Part shown: positions 21,456 through 33,647 of the stretch, piece by piece
Layout: each line of letters starts with the position of its first letter
How positions within the stretch are numbered: position 1 is the first letter of the stretch
Assembly: GCF_010015445.1 (NCBI RefSeq)
Contig: NC_053126.1
Location: forward strand, 9,268,249-9,332,248
Reading direction: 5' to 3'
Length of the DNA stretch: 64,000 bases
DNA from: Perca fluviatilis
Lineage: Eukaryota; Chordata; Actinopteri; Perciformes; Percidae
Program-made: the position numbers and the translations under genes
The notes under the pieces: model-generated
What the model was told of the DNA's origin: nothing
What the model saw: the letters and a program-made list of their open reading frames with translations, nothing else
The model's database searches: none

Positions 21456-21540
21456 TTAATGAAAAGAAATAATGATGTTATGAAAGAGAAACTGACATTT
21501 TGAGGATTCATTTATACTGTACTGTAGATAAATCACCATT

Positions 21541-22868
21541 TAAGATAAGATAAGATAATACTTTATTTATCCCACAATGGGGAAATTCACTTATTACAGC
21601 AGCAGTTTTTCCTTAATAAAAACAAACCAACAAACAACACCGAACAAACAAACAGGCAAACAACAGACAATGAGCAAAAAAAAAAAAAAACACTGAATGA
21701 ATGTAAAGTTGCATTATATAAAAAGTATTTAAGTAAAGTGAGGTGGGCGCGGAGGGAAAAAAATACTGTAATGTAAGTAAGTAATGTGATGAAAATTAGA
21801 TTGAAAAATATGTAATTACACAGCGAGAAAGTAATTAACCATAATATAAATTATATTTATATTTAAGTGTGACCATAATATAAATAATATTGAAAAAGTA
21901 AGTACTTGGAATGGAAAAGATATAAATACAGATGGAAAAATATAAATACAGATAATAAGAAATATATACATAGAGCCATGCTGAGTGGTGGGTGATTGAG
22001 ACAGGACCTGAAAAAATAAAAAAAAAAAGAACTACAACTACAACAATTATCCGGTGGTGTAGGTGTTGTAGAGTCTGACGCGGCGGGATGAAGGACCTGC
22101 GGTACCTCTCCTTCTTACACCGTGGGTGTATCAGTCTGCTCAGGGACCCAACAGTGTCATGTAGGGGTGAGAGGTGTTGTCCATGATGGATGTCAGCTTG
22201 GCTAACATCCTTCTCTTCCCCCCACCACCTCTATGGGTCCAGAGGACAGTCCAGGACAGAGCTCGCTCTCCTGATTAGTCTATTTCCGTCTGCTCCCCTG
22301 CGGCTGCCTCCTTTCCAGCAGACCACAGCATAATGGGTGGGAGAGGCCACCACAGAGTCATAAAAGTCCTGAGGAGAGTCCTGCACTCCAAAGGACCTGA
22401 GTCTCCTCAGGAGATGGAGGCGAATCTGGCCCTTCTTGCAGAGAGCATGGGTGTTATCAGTCCAGTTCAGATTATTGTTTAGGTGAACACCCAGGAATTT
22501 GTAGCTCTTCACTACCTCAATGTTCGATCCCTGAATGCTCATCCCTGACGATCATCTCTTCGTTTCTGGCTGGTGTTAAGCTGAAGCTGGTTGAGCTCAC
22601 ACCAGCTGACAAAGTCCCTGATAACCGTCTTGTATTCCAGATCGTTTCCCTCAGAAACACATCCAACAACGGCTGTGTCATCTGAGAACTTCTGGATGTG
22701 GCAGTGGGTGGAGTTGTGAGTGAAGTCCGAGGTGTAGAGGGTGAAAAGGAATGGGGATAGCACCGCACCCCTGAGGGGCACCTGTGCTGCAGAGCACCAC
22801 GCCAGACACACATTGATGAAGCCTCACATACTGTGGTCTGTTGGTGAGATAGTCTGTTGTCCTAAAGA
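21541..22868 (-). mobile_element. 5'-truncated LINE, reverse transcriptase remnant
   Basis: Minus-strand reading: GAVLSPFLFTLYTSDF, the RT catalytic FSDDTAVVG (within 22539-22811), then YKFLGVHLNNNLNW and ALCKKGQIRLHLLRRLRSFG (22231-22542). Frames are shifted between the two parts. The 3' end is a TTATC-type short repeat preceded by a CCCCATTGTGGG motif near 21543-21600, as in fish L2/Rex-type LINEs. No endonuclease part. It inserted between the hAT fragment and the flank of V14. Confidence 0.8.
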
Positions 22869-23009
22869 CTGTTTCATCCTTTATTGTAACAGTGAGCTGG
22901 TGTTGAAACCATTAGTGGTCTGAGGGCTCCTCCTCTGGTGGCTTCATGTTACAAGTGTTCAGGCTCTGAGGGGTTTTGTTCAGGTCTACTGATGGTTTGT
23001 GTTACTGTG

Positions 23010-23217
23010 GATCTCTGGCACAGTAATACACAGCAGTGTCTTCAGGCTGCACATTCTGTCCATTTAGAGTCACTGTGTTTGCTGGAAGTCTCTAAGGCGA
23101 TACTGAACTTGTTCTTCAGGGAATCTTTGTAGTTTGGTGGATGCAACACCACCATGTACAATCACTCCAGTCCTTTCCCTGCATGCTGTCTGATCCAAGC
23201 TGTGTAGTAGCTGCTAC
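23010..23217 (-). pseudogene. V14, IGHV family B, 5'-truncated
   Basis: FR3 through CDR1 of a B-type V (AWIRQHAGKGLE, YKDSLKNKFS) with indels in CDR2 and FR3. FR1 and leader are replaced by unrelated sequence after the SSYYTAW stretch, a truncation shared with V19 and V30. RSS 22971-23009: CACAGTA, 23 bp, ACAAAACCC. Confidence 0.75.
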
Positions 23218-23218
23218 C

Positions 23219-24425
23219 TGCATTTATTTTTTTTCACATATTTGGTTACTGACTGTATTTGCTGCAAAGATAAATACATTGACAGCAGCCACAATCATGT
23301 GAATAGTAATATATTTTGCAGTTTTTAATAAAAGACTTTTAATGGTTTCTGTTGCATATTAAAGAAACAGACATACAGAGAAAGTTGGAGCCTTTTAGCA
23401 AAAACCAAATCCTTTAACAAAAGATTAAAACTATTATAAGGTTTAGAAGTGGAGTTAATTCATATTTGAAAGTTGTAAGGCACAGATTTTAGAACAGAAT
23501 TTATATTTGAGTTAATTTACTAGAAATGTATTTACAATGTTTAGTCAGTTAATCATTTACATATTTATGTTACACAATTATTAGTTACATATTTACATGT
23601 TTACATATTTAACACAGTTAGTTTATTCTGTTAAATCAGCCTCTCTGATTCCATCACGTTGACCTCAGTCTAAGTTCCGCTTCTGATTGGTTAGTGGAGT
23701 CACGTGAAAGGTCTGAACAAGGAAGTGTTGTTGTTGTGAGTAGTGTTCAGTAAAGTACTGCTTGAGAAAGTTATCCGTCTCCATCCTGCCGTTTATTCTC
23801 ATAAAGAGTGATCCACCACCACATACCGAACCCTCACGTTACACTGTTGTAGTTCATCCATTTACAAGTTAAAGTTAAAGTAAAAACAACACATTTTACC
23901 TTCATATGGTGTGGTTATGTCAGAAATAAAATCATGTATCAAATATCATGCATCATGATTTTTAATTGTTTTTTTCAGAGTTCTTAAAAGCCAGTCATAC
24001 AACAATTATACTCAAATGTCTGTGTTGTCTCATTTTGAATGACTTGACCTGAGGACATTAGTCATGTGAGACAGTGCAGAGTTTATCAGCCCAGGGAGGA
24101 TGAGGAAAGACAAGAAATGTTTCTTACTGCAGGAGTTGAAGTAATTTCATTTAAGCAACCAGATCGTTTTACCAACAAGTGATCTTTATTGTGTTTTTGT
24201 GTGTTTCATGTTCAGTAATAATATTTCTCAGGAAAGCAGGACGTTATATGATAAAGAGAAAGGGTAATTAATTATCTAAAAATGATATCTAATGTAAAAT
24301 TTAAGGGAAAAAGTTAGAAAAAGTTAGAAAAATATTAAAAATATAATGTATAAAATATATGGTATGAATTAAATTCATATATTATCTTCATTATTTGGCT
24401 TCATCAGCCCAGTAAGAATACTGTA
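23219..24425. repeat. Relic-B to A spacer, copy 1
   Basis: Same spacer as 46546-47370 and, in part, 33310-33605 and 44600-44695. Here it contains an extra 408-bp insertion at 23436-23843. No gene. Confidence 0.6.
23436..23843. mobile_element. Probable solo LTR
   Basis: Absent from the paralogous spacer near 46790. Ends ...CACGTTACA, flanked by CTATT and CTGTT (4 of 5 alike). The 3' half has an LTR-like layout (short promoter region, then ATCCGTCTCC... near 23770). The 5' end is not a clean TG, so the exact start is uncertain. Confidence 0.5.
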
Positions 24426-24464
24426 GGATTTTGTACAGCTGCTCAACCAACTCCAGTCACTGTG

Positions 24465-24907
24465 GCTCTCGAGCACAATAATAAACAGCAGAATCTTCAG
24501 TCTTCAGACTGTTCATCTGCAGATACAGCTGCTCTCTGCTGTTGTCTCTGGAGATGGTAAACCGGCCTTGGACTGACTGAGAGTAGTATTTGCTATTACC
24601 ACCAGCATCAGTAGCAATCCACTCCAGTCCTTTTCCAGGAGCCTGTCTGATCCAGGCCATCCAGTTGCTACTAAGTGTGAATCCAGATGTTGTACAGGTC
24701 AATCTGTGGGATTCTCCAGGTCTTTTAGTCGCGCTGGTTAAGATTCTGTCAGAGTCTGACCATCAACACCTGTCAAATAAAGAAAATAATCAGTTGCTTT
24801 TAATTTTGCTAATGTTTTAAAGACAACTTCAAATCGGGGGGATCAGTAAAATCTTCACCTGCCCAGCAGAGAGTTAAAAGCAGCAGTCCTGTCCTATAGT
24901 CCATCAT
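24465..24907 (-). pseudogene. IGHV: V15, IGHV family A, FR1 frameshift
   Basis: Leader exon 24859-24907 intact; V exon 24465-24769. FR1 has two extra bases at 24727-24735 (GTCGCGC where others read ATCGC). From LTCTTSG on it is open: CDR1 [26 protein letters not shown]2 [24 protein letters not shown] and [11 protein letters not shown] 24426-24464: CACAGTG, 23 bp, ACAAAATCC. Octamer variant ATGCAAAA 24979-24986. Its CDR1-FR3 would serve as a good conversion donor. Confidence 0.85.
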
Positions 24908-24989
24908 GTTAAACTGTGTGTCCACTGTTCTCTGTCCTCCTCTCTGCACTCAGATAAGTAGAGGTGAAGATATCTGAGTTTTGCATCGA

Positions 24990-25530
24990 CTCCTCCTCAC
25001 AGGGAGGAAACATCTGGACTGGAGATATTTAATGAAACTGAGTCAGAGTCAAACCTCCAAGTCAACTGTTTGACCTTTGTCTGACATGTTTTAATTTGTG
25101 TAAAATGTTTCAGTCATAAATTCGTAAAATTCTTATTCTTCTTCTGACATACAATTCTTATATATTTGCTAATTATGTGGAAATCAAAATGTTTATTTTC
25201 TTGGATTCTAGTCTTGAAATTTTGACGAGCAGGTGTCATGATATTTTTCATGGCCAAATTACAATAATGTTATTTGGATATGTTCATCTTGCCTTTTCAA
25301 ATGTTATTGCCCGATCCAGCTCTTTGTATGTAACAGGAAATCATTTTTTTCGCTGTTGCTCAAGTATCTAGATACAATTACACAGATACAAAACCTCCCA
25401 TCCTTGTAGCGACAATTTTCTCAAATACATTTGATCATAGACAATCTCTCTATCAGGGAGTAACTGGCCACATAGACTCTGCTGTTTCCATTTATTTTAC
25501 AAAGTGTGTGTGGTTGAGTCTTGCTGGTTG
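24990..25530. other. Intergenic, nothing recognised
   Basis: AT-rich spacer between the V15 promoter and the V16 RSS. No gene or element identified. Confidence 0.5.
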
Positions 25531-25572
25531 CTGGGTATTTGTGCAGGTCTGTTGGTGGTTTGTATCACTGTG

Positions 25573-26024
25573 TAGCTTACACGCACAAGTAATACACAGC
25601 TGTGTCCTCAGGCTGCACATTCTGTCCTTTTTAGAGTCACTGTTAGAGCAGAAGTGTCTCTGCTGTAGCTGAACTTGTTCTTCAGAGCATTATTTTGGAC
25701 AAGGCCACTTGTTCCCCACTGATGGGAAATCCAGTCCATTGGTTTTCCTTCACTCTGTCTGATCCAACCTGTTGCATAGCTGTCATCAGTCAAAGAATAA
25801 CCAGAGACCTGACAGCTGATGGTCAGAGACTGTCCAGGCTGTACAACCATTGAGTCTGTCTGGATGAGATCAATACTGTTCACACCTGTGGAAACACAAA
25901 TCAACATTATCTCCATCATTCATCTGACTATTCAGGGTTTCTAATGTGTGTATTAGAGTGAATCCACTGAAAGCTCCTCACAGGATCCAGCAGCCAGCAG
26001 CAGTATCAGAGCTACAGAGAACAT
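25573..26024 (-). pseudogene. IGHV: V16, IGHV family C, two frameshifts
   Basis: Leader exon 25982-26024 (MFSVALILLLAAGS), V exon 25573-25885: IDLIQTDSMVVQPGQ, ISCQVSGYSLTDDSYAT, GWIRQSEGKPMDWIS, then one extra base in the run at 25627-25632 and another at 25584-25592 beside the second Cys. RSS 25534-25572: CACAGTG, 23 bp, ACAAATACC. An octamer-like ATGTAAAT lies above the leader near 26124. Sister of V2; the two differ mainly in FR3. Confidence 0.8.
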
Positions 26025-26029
26025 GTTGA

Positions 26030-26700
26030 TGTTGAAGCTGAACTGATGTCAGCTCTTCTGTCTCTCACTGACACACACACACTTCTCATTCTTATGAGGC
26101 TACGCACAAGGGAGGCTGATTTACATACTGATGATAGTAAATCAGCTGACTAAAGTATATTTGAATAATTCAAAATGAAGATGAAATGTTCAGGTCTTCA
26201 TCTCTCACAAAGAAAAGGTGGAACTCTGACAAATACGTGTTAGTTAATGAAAATACATTTTTGTTTGTAGTTTGACTAATTAACATCACAATGATGTTTC
26301 TTAAACACTATTCCGTTACTGATGCAGTTATGATTTACATAATTATTAAATAATATTATGGAAGAGACACTGACTTCTAGGATTCATTTCTACTGTAGTT
26401 AGATTACATTGTTTTAAAATGAAGTTGTGAGCTGAATTTATTCCATCACTTGAAGATTATACAGTATATACATATTATGACGTATCATTGATTTTAATTT
26501 TAAAGTATTTAAATTGATGAAAACTGTGGCTGTTAAATTGAATTCAGACCTTTATTTTGTAAATTGATTAATTGTACTGTGTTAAATTTAATTACTGTAA
26601 GAACCATTTGTTTTGTGTCTGTTTCTCTCCTTGCTGTAACAGTGAGCTGGTGTTGAAACCATTAGTGGTCTGAGGGCTCCTCCTCTGGTGGCTTCATGTT
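26030..26700. repeat. C-to-B spacer, copy 2
   Basis: Duplicate of 1873-2400. AT-rich, no gene. Confidence 0.6.
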
Positions 26701-26760
26701 ACAAGTGTTCAGGCTCTGAGGGGTTTTTGTTCAGGTCTACTGATGGTTTGTGTTACTGTG

Positions 26761-27184
26761 GCTCTCTGGCACAGTAATACACAGCAGTGTCTTCAGGCTG
26801 CACATTCTGTCCATTTAGAGTCACTGTCTTGCTGGAAGTCTCTAAGACGATACTGAACTTGTTCTTCAGGGAATCTTTGTAGTATGAAGCTCCAGTATAT
26901 TTCCATCCAATCCACTCCAGTCCTTTCCCTGCAGGCTGTCTGATCCAAGCTGTAGCATAGCTACCAACAGAATAAGAGACCTGACAGGTGATGGTCAGAC
27001 GTTGACCTGGCTGCACAGTCACAGAGGCTGGCTGGGTCAACTGTTCACACCTCACACCTGTTAAAAAGGAAATGTTTTGTAACAAATGATCAAGTTATAA
27101 TGCAAAAGAAGAGCTGTTGACTTTAACAAATCCAGAGAGACTCACATCCAGCTGCCAACAGCAGCAGCAGAGTCCAGAGAACAT
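26761..27184 (-). pseudogene. IGHV: V17, IGHV family B, intact V exon but leader frameshift
   Basis: The V exon 26761-27057 is fully open: [50 protein letters not shown]2 [32 protein letters not shown]. The leader exon 27146-27184 is 39 bp, not 40: one C is missing at about 27172, so after splicing the frame meets TGA at the start of the V exon. RSS 26722-26760: CACAGTA, 23 bp, ACAAAAACC. Octamer ATGCAAAC 27271-27278, TATAAAAA 27238-27245. If the missing C is a sequence error, this is a functional V. Confidence 0.8.
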
Positions 27185-27284
27185 GGTTTATGTTGAAACT
27201 GACGCGGCGTGAACTCCACTGACAGCCTGATGTGATGTTTTTATAGCTGAGAAACAAGGAAGGTCACTGAGTTTGCATAAAATC

Positions 27285-28140
27285 AAACATATGAAGCATC
27301 AGTGTTGGTCTAACTGGAGTCAATAGAAGAGTTTGTTCAGTGTTATTATATCTGCAGAGTGAAAAGATGTGTGTTATTATTGATTTCTTCATATCTAGGT
27401 ACAGATATCTTTACTACATTAAACTATCAATATTGCCTCAACTTATTTTCTAGACTTTTATTTGTTAATACACAACAATAATTCCTTAATGACTATATTA
27501 TTATTCTATCTTCAAACATTAATAATCTTTTTTATATGAAATAGTTATCTCCATACACGATACAAGTAAATTCACTCTAAACTATAACGTTAAATACTGT
27601 CATCACTCCACTTTCAGCTGTTTTCTCTTAGAAATAATTTTAATAAAATTACAGTATGTGATGGAAAGAGTGACATATTCTTATTTACCTATTGATGTTA
27701 TTACAGAGCAATATGAACAATTTCAGAGTTGGAGTATCAGTCAGTTAAGATCAATGAGAACAGCAGATCTGAGTTTCTCCTTTTAGTAACAGAGGAGAGA
27801 GAAACTAGACACTGACTGTCCTCTAGTGACTTTATAAAAGAAACAGTAACATTATTTTTTAACTCCCATATTATGACTTGCTTTATTTTCCACTTTCTTT
27901 ACAGAGAGTATTGTGTCTTACTTTGTAGAAATGTAAAGTATTTGTAGAAGTTTAATTTCAGCAACCAGAGTGTTGGGCTGTCTTTGGATCTTGTATCAAT
28001 GAGTGATATCTTTTGGTTTTTAATGTGTTTTCAGGAATGTGTATAATGCAGGGAAACAAATGAACAACCTCAAAACAACAAAAGCTAATATAAAAATAAA
28101 TAAATAAATAAATGAAAAATACTTCATGCTTGGGCTCTAC
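27285..28140. repeat. B-to-A spacer, copy 3
   Basis: Duplicate of 2943-3649. No gene. Contains the empty site of the solo LTR near 27990. Confidence 0.7.
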
Positions 28141-28150
28141 CAGCCTGAAA

Positions 28151-28462
28151 GCAAGCATCAGCAGCAACCCACTCCAGTCATTTTCCAGGAGCCTGTCTGA
28201 TCCAGTGTATCCAGTAGCTACTAAGTGTGAATCCAGATGTTGTACAGGTCAATCTGTGGGATTCTCCAGGTTCTTTAACCGCTGGTTCAGATTCTGTCAG
28301 AGTCTGACCATCAACACCTGTCAAACCAATAAAGATAAACATGTCATGCATTACCTTGGTACAAAGATCAGAGAAAATGTGAATGTCAAACTATGATCAG
28401 TGAAAATCTTCACCTGCCCAGCAGAGAGTTAAAAGCAGCAGTCCTGTCCTATAGTCCATCAT
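28151..28462 (-). pseudogene. V18, IGHV family A, 3'-truncated
   Basis: Leader exon 28414-28462 and the 5' part of the V exon to 28317 are present ([10 protein letters not shown]1 Cys, CDR1, WIRQAPG). At about 28151 the sequence jumps from CDR2 straight to the downstream flank, deleting FR3, the second Cys and the RSS. It cannot rearrange. Octamer variant ATGCAAAA 28535-28542 remains. Confidence 0.8.
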
Positions 28463-28542
28463 GTTAAACTGTGTGTCCACTGTTCTCTGTCCTCCTCTCT
28501 GCACTCAGATAAGTAGAGGTGGAAGGTATCTGAGTTTTGCAT

Positions 28543-29205
28543 TGACTCCTCCTTTTTGATTGAACAGTGTCCTTTGTTCAATCTTTCTTCAAAACATATT
28601 TTCATATTACGCTCTTTCTCCTTAACGTAATTTGTGTTAGTCTTACAGTAAGAATAATCTTACTGTATCTTAGAATTCAGATTCTATTTACATTTTTAAC
28701 ATAATGTCATTATTATCCATGTTTTACTGTAAGTCACTCTAACATTTGAACACACTTATTTACTTGGCAGATGTTTTTTAGTTAAATGCAACTTACGAAT
28801 AATGTAACAGTGTTACTGTTTATATATAAAAGTTATCAAGTTAAAGATCATTACAAAATATTTTTTGTTTATTAAATCACCATGTATGCTTGGTTTGAGA
28901 TCGACAAACATTATCTTATGTATCCTTTTTTCAAATTTGAAATTTTTAGTCCTGATAATAAGAACAGGGTTTCATGCATTTGGTCCAGGAAAACTGTAAC
29001 ATCCAACACATTTCAGTTGTGTGCATTTAACAATGTAAACATGTAATTCAGTTTTGTTGTGGGAGAAGAGACAATGATCAGTGATTGAAACCCCAAATTA
29101 TTTAAACTCCAGCAAGAGTGCAGGCTGTGTGCTGGTGTTGAAACCATTAGTGGTCTGAGGGCTCCTCCTCTGGTGGCTTCATGTTACAAGTGTTCAGGCT
29201 CTGAG
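28543..29205. repeat. A-to-B spacer, copy 2
   Basis: Non-coding spacer; gives the uninterrupted site of the hAT-like element at 14740-16005. Confidence 0.65.
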
Positions 29206-29247
29206 GGGTTTTTGTTCAGGTCTACTGATGAGTCACTGGGAGAGTCT

Positions 29248-29373
29248 TAATTCGATACTGAACTTGTTCTTCAGTGAATCTTTGTAGTTTGGTGGATGAA
29301 ACACCACCATGTACAATCACTCCAGTCCTTTCCTCTGCATGCTGTCTGATCCAAGCTGTGTAGTAGCTGCTAC
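29248..29373 (-). pseudogene. V19, IGHV family B relic
   Basis: Middle of a B-type V (SSYYTAWIRQHAEE, LQRFTEEQ in shifted frame). The FR3 end and heptamer are deleted (a join to AGTCACTGGGAGAGTC at 29230-29247), and FR1/leader are missing as in V14 and V30. It supplies the empty site for the element in V30. Confidence 0.75.
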
Positions 29374-30136
29374 CTGCATTTATTTTTTCATATATCTGCT
29401 TACTGACTGTATTTGGTGCAAACATACATCCACTAACAGCAGCCAAAATTTTAGACTTTTAATGGTTTCAGTGTTTACAGATGTTTAACGAAACAGACAT
29501 ACAGAGAAACTTTGAGCCTTTTCGAGAAAACATATGACATGAAAAATGAAAAAATTAAAATCCTTTAAAGGGGTGATAGAATGATTATATAGGGTATTTC
29601 ACACTGTTCCTTATGGTGTCCTAATGGGGTATGTAACATTGGTTGGGCTGAAAATGGCCTGGTTGATAATTTATTGGCCCTTATGCATCCCTTGTGTTTT
29701 GGCCCTATTTGTAACAAGAGCTTTTCTTCCAAATATGGTATGGTCATGAATATTTAGATGAGCTGCGCGCTGAATAGTTGAGCGAATCTCCATACACAAA
29801 TTAGAGACGAGCTGATTGGTTGAGCGAATCACCATACACATACATTAGAGAAGCGACAGAATCTCATATTCCAAACACTGCAATGTTTCATTACCAAATT
29901 CACTTCTGAGACTTTTTATGCGAGAAATCAACTATATAAAGCTCAAATATGGGCCGTTTACCGAAAATTGATGGCTAATTGCAAATTTGGTAAGACGTGT
30001 CGGTGTCGGACTTTTGGAGCTCCACACAGTCCCGGAGAAAACGGCAGCCTGCTGGGCTCCATACCCAGGGCAAATTCATCCTTTGTGGATTACTGCACTA
30101 CGGGGGCTCCGCAGCTGACTGCCAGCATAACTATAA

Positions 30137-31913
30137 CGGGGCTCGACATTAGGGCTTGTCCGCTTGTCCGGGACAAGTGGATTTTTGTAGGGCAAGTGGA
30201 AGAGAAATTTACTTGTCCCACTGGACAAGTTAAAACTCAAACAAACTAAAATGCCATGTTAGTTACATCATGTGCCACTCATTACGTCTATGTTACAGAT
30301 TTGAAACGATAATTTCTTTACCCCGCAATACCGGTCAGCGGACCGCTAACGTTAGACCCCGCCCCTGTTCAGCTCGTTCTCTGGAAGCAATGCAGCATGA
30401 AAGCACGGTGAACCTGCCGGTGTTAGTTAGCTAAGCGTTTGGCTTGCTAACTCCGCGACGTTACCTCCTCGCCACATCGTTGACAGAAAAGGAGAGACCC
30501 GGTGCTAATATGGCACGGTGCCTTAACGACCGTTATCTACCGGACCGAATTGCAACGCGGTGCCCACTGAAATGCCTGCGCTTCTCTCGGATGCTCGAAA
30601 ACGGACGTTAGAGGAAACCTAAACATCGCCGCGTATGTTACGCTAGTTAACACTACACTCAACAGCAAATGAACGTTAGCCGATCGTTAGCTAGCAGCTG
30701 GAGTAAACAGTTAAAATGCTGACAGCTAAACGGTGTAAAAGTGTGTCTGTCTGTATTTCGCTGGGGAGGAACATATGACAGTGTGCCGCTGCAGTTGTCG
30801 GAAAAAAACACAGATGTTGCGTTCACTTGAAATTCGCCCTGCCAGCGTTGTGCTGCATTCAAAGTTGTTGTAAAATACCCTTTTCCTATCCAGTTGTTGT
30901 TATTGTTGTTACATTTTTAATAAATCATTTAATTTTGCCTTAGCAATAAACAAGCCGTTCTATAATGTCGTTTTTTTTTGCTCCTTTTTGAAAAAAAGAA
31001 ATAATAATATATGCAGATTGAATATCAGGTAATAATCAACTGTAAAGTAGCTGCACCTTTTAAAAGGATCCTTTCGGGTAAATCAGCCTCTGCCGGGTAG
31101 AAATTTGTGAAATTGTATTATAAAAAGTTAACACCAACATTTAGTGGCAAAATCCATTGTATGTCTACAAAATTATTTTAGATATAGTAGAAGTTCAAGT
31201 CACCACTACCTCTGGTCAAAATATTGACTTAGTATCTCAGAATATAAACTAAGAATATCAAAGTAATGAGAAACTGTCAAATATTGACTTAGAATCTCAA
31301 TATATTGGCTTAGTATCTCAATATTGACTTAATATCTCACTATATTCAGTATCTCAATATATTGATTTATCTCAAAATATTGACTTAGTATCTCAATATA
31401 TTGACTTAGTAACTCAGAATATTGACAAAGAATCTCAAACCAATAAGAACATTTAAAATATTGACTTACAATCTCAATATATTGACTCAATATCTCAAAG
31501 TATCGACTTAGTATCTCAATATATTGACTAAGTAACTTAGAATATTGACTAGGAATCTGAAAGTAATGACAAACTTTAAAATACTGACTTAGAATCTCAA
31601 TATATTAACTTCTCGCACCGGCGTGCAACATATTACTTTGTATTATGGAGTCTGGAGATCCTTTTTCTTGTTGAAGGGGAAATCTATTGTTGGGACACAT
31701 TTGTTTCTACTGTTTCAACAGAATTGTATTAATGTTGATAGTGTTTGGATGCTTTCAACGGTTTGTTCAAATTCTGCATCAGGAAAAAAACACTATTTTT
31801 TTAATAAAATTATGAATCTTTACCCGGACAAGTGACTTTTATGCATGGACAAGTGAAACGTAAACTTACTTGTCCGAAGGACAAGTGCCTCAAAAAGTTA
31901 ATGTCGAGCCCTG
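30137..31913. mobile_element. hAT-like element nested in the island
   Basis: Inverted ends around GGGCTCGACATTA (left) and its complement at 31895-31911, followed inwards on each side by ACAAGT/ACTTGT-rich motifs (CTTGTCCG...). TATAA flanks both sides (30132-30136, 31914-31918). Interior frames show no transposase. 31225-31615 is a degenerate ~20-bp repeat around ATTGACTTAGTATCTCAA. Confidence 0.7.
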
Positions 31914-32620
31914 TATAATATATTTACAGTTTGAATTTCGTCACAAACACTTATATCACAGCTACCCCAAGGTCTTACAAAGCTAACGTTGTGTCCGTTT
32001 TCAATGTAAGGCATTTTTATGAACGTCGTTTTTGTTAGGAGGAGCAGCTAGCTAGCTATATGTCCCATTCAGTACAATGGGAAAAGATCGCTGCTAGCTA
32101 GCTACACACCCGCACATAACTATAGTAGTTAGCTATATTTACAGTTTGAATTCGTCACGCACACTTATATCACAGCTATCCCAAGGTGTTACAAAGCTAA
32201 CAATGGTGTCAGATTTCAATTTAATGAATTTTTCTGAACACTAGCTAGGGGTTTCGTTAGCTGTGACTGTCCCTTCAATCCTATGTGTACAGATTGGGCT
32301 AGTTAGCTTCATTTTCGGGTAATTCAAGTATATTTACAGTTTGAATTTCGTCCATACATATACAACATCTACCTAAAGATCTTATCAAGCTAAAAATGGT
32401 GTCCGATTTCAAGTTAATGAATATTTGTGAACTGTAAGGGTTTCATTAGGTGCGACTGTCCCTTCAATCCTAGCTATGTGTAGCTACAAATCATGGATAG
32501 TTAGCTTCATTTTCGTAATTCGGTATATTTACAGTTTGAATTTTGTCCGCCACTTATACAACATCTACCTAAAGGTCTTATAAAGCTAACAACGGTGTCC
32601 GATTTCAATTTTATAATTTT
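31914..32620. repeat. ~200-bp tandem repeat, about four copies
   Basis: Units begin TATTTACAGTTTGAATT at about 31920, 32136, 32332 and 32525, continuing through CTTATA...AAAGCTAAC. Units diverge moderately. This is the interior of the outer element. Confidence 0.7.
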
Positions 32621-32662
32621 TGGGGGAATTTCAGAGGAATTCTAAGAGGAGGCTAGCAAGCT

Positions 32663-32719
32663 CTCATTGATAGAGCTAGCTCCATCCAGCCACAGGCTCT
32701 ATCAATGAGACTCGCAGAC
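32663..32719. repeat. Hairpin, 14-bp perfect arms
   Basis: CTCATTGATAGAGC and its complement GCTCTATCAATGAG, separated by about 25 bp, inside the transposon island. Confidence 0.6.
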
Positions 32720-33647
32720 AAGAGGCGTTTATTTCACCGATCGTTTGTTTAAATAACTCAACACATTATAAATACACACATTATAAGATTAACTGGAACC
32801 TATGGTAACAGATTGCTGGCGTAACAAGATCGCTGACTGCGCTCTCATTTCAAACACACGGGCATTTACCAGGAAGAGGGGAGCTGTAGCTCTGTCCAGG
32901 CAGCAGCGTTTGGTAGTCCATTAACCCACAAAACGGTGACTTTGCGTGGGTATGGAGTGCCATGGGCTGCCAGCAGTGACAGGGCTCAATCAAGCTCACA
33001 ACAGGCCGGAGGTCTGTGAAGGAAGGCAGGCCAGGTGGCGCGCAGCTACGCGAGCAGCACCGGTTTCCGTGTAATGTTTAAGGTCTACAACATCAGTATG
33101 ATGTTTACGACAGTGACGTTTTGCGGTACAACTGCCGTCATGCGTTGGGTATAGAATGGTGGCACTAAGCCCGCCGGCCGTTAGTTGGTCAGTATTAAAC
33201 GGCTGTATGTATGTGACCTACCTGAATATGTTATCACAGTAAAGCATACTAACTACTCAACCTACGTCTGGTCATTTCAAACACCAACGGGAACATCACA
33301 GCCCGGTATAGTCAAAGCAGTTTAATTTAAGCAACCAGATCGCTGTGATGTTTTTGGCACTTTACCAACAAGTGATCGTTATTGTGTTTTTGTGTGTTTA
33401 ATGTTAAGGAAAATGATTTCTCAGGAAAATGGGACAGTATAGAATGAAGAATTGACAAAGGGTAATTTGTTATCTAAAAATGATATTTAATGTAAAATTT
33501 GTAATTTAAGTAATATTAAAAATATAATGTATAAACTATATAATATAAATATTACATTCATATATCATCTTCATTATTTGGCTTTTTCAGCCCAGTAAGA
33601 ATACTGTAGGATTTTGTACAGCTGCTCAACCAACTCCAGTCACTGTG

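Larger units (their letters stand above)
29572..33305. mobile_element. Nested transposon island (TTAA-type outer element)
   Basis: Begins at a TTAA followed by AGGGGTGATAGAATG, a piggyBac-like teleost end. The paralogous site near 46765 has TTAA with no insertion. The matching right end is missing, and unrelated V-spacer sequence resumes at about 33306. Inside are a 1.78-kb hAT-like element (30137-31913), about four ~200-bp tandem units and a hairpin. No V sequence over 3.7 kb. Confidence 0.65.
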
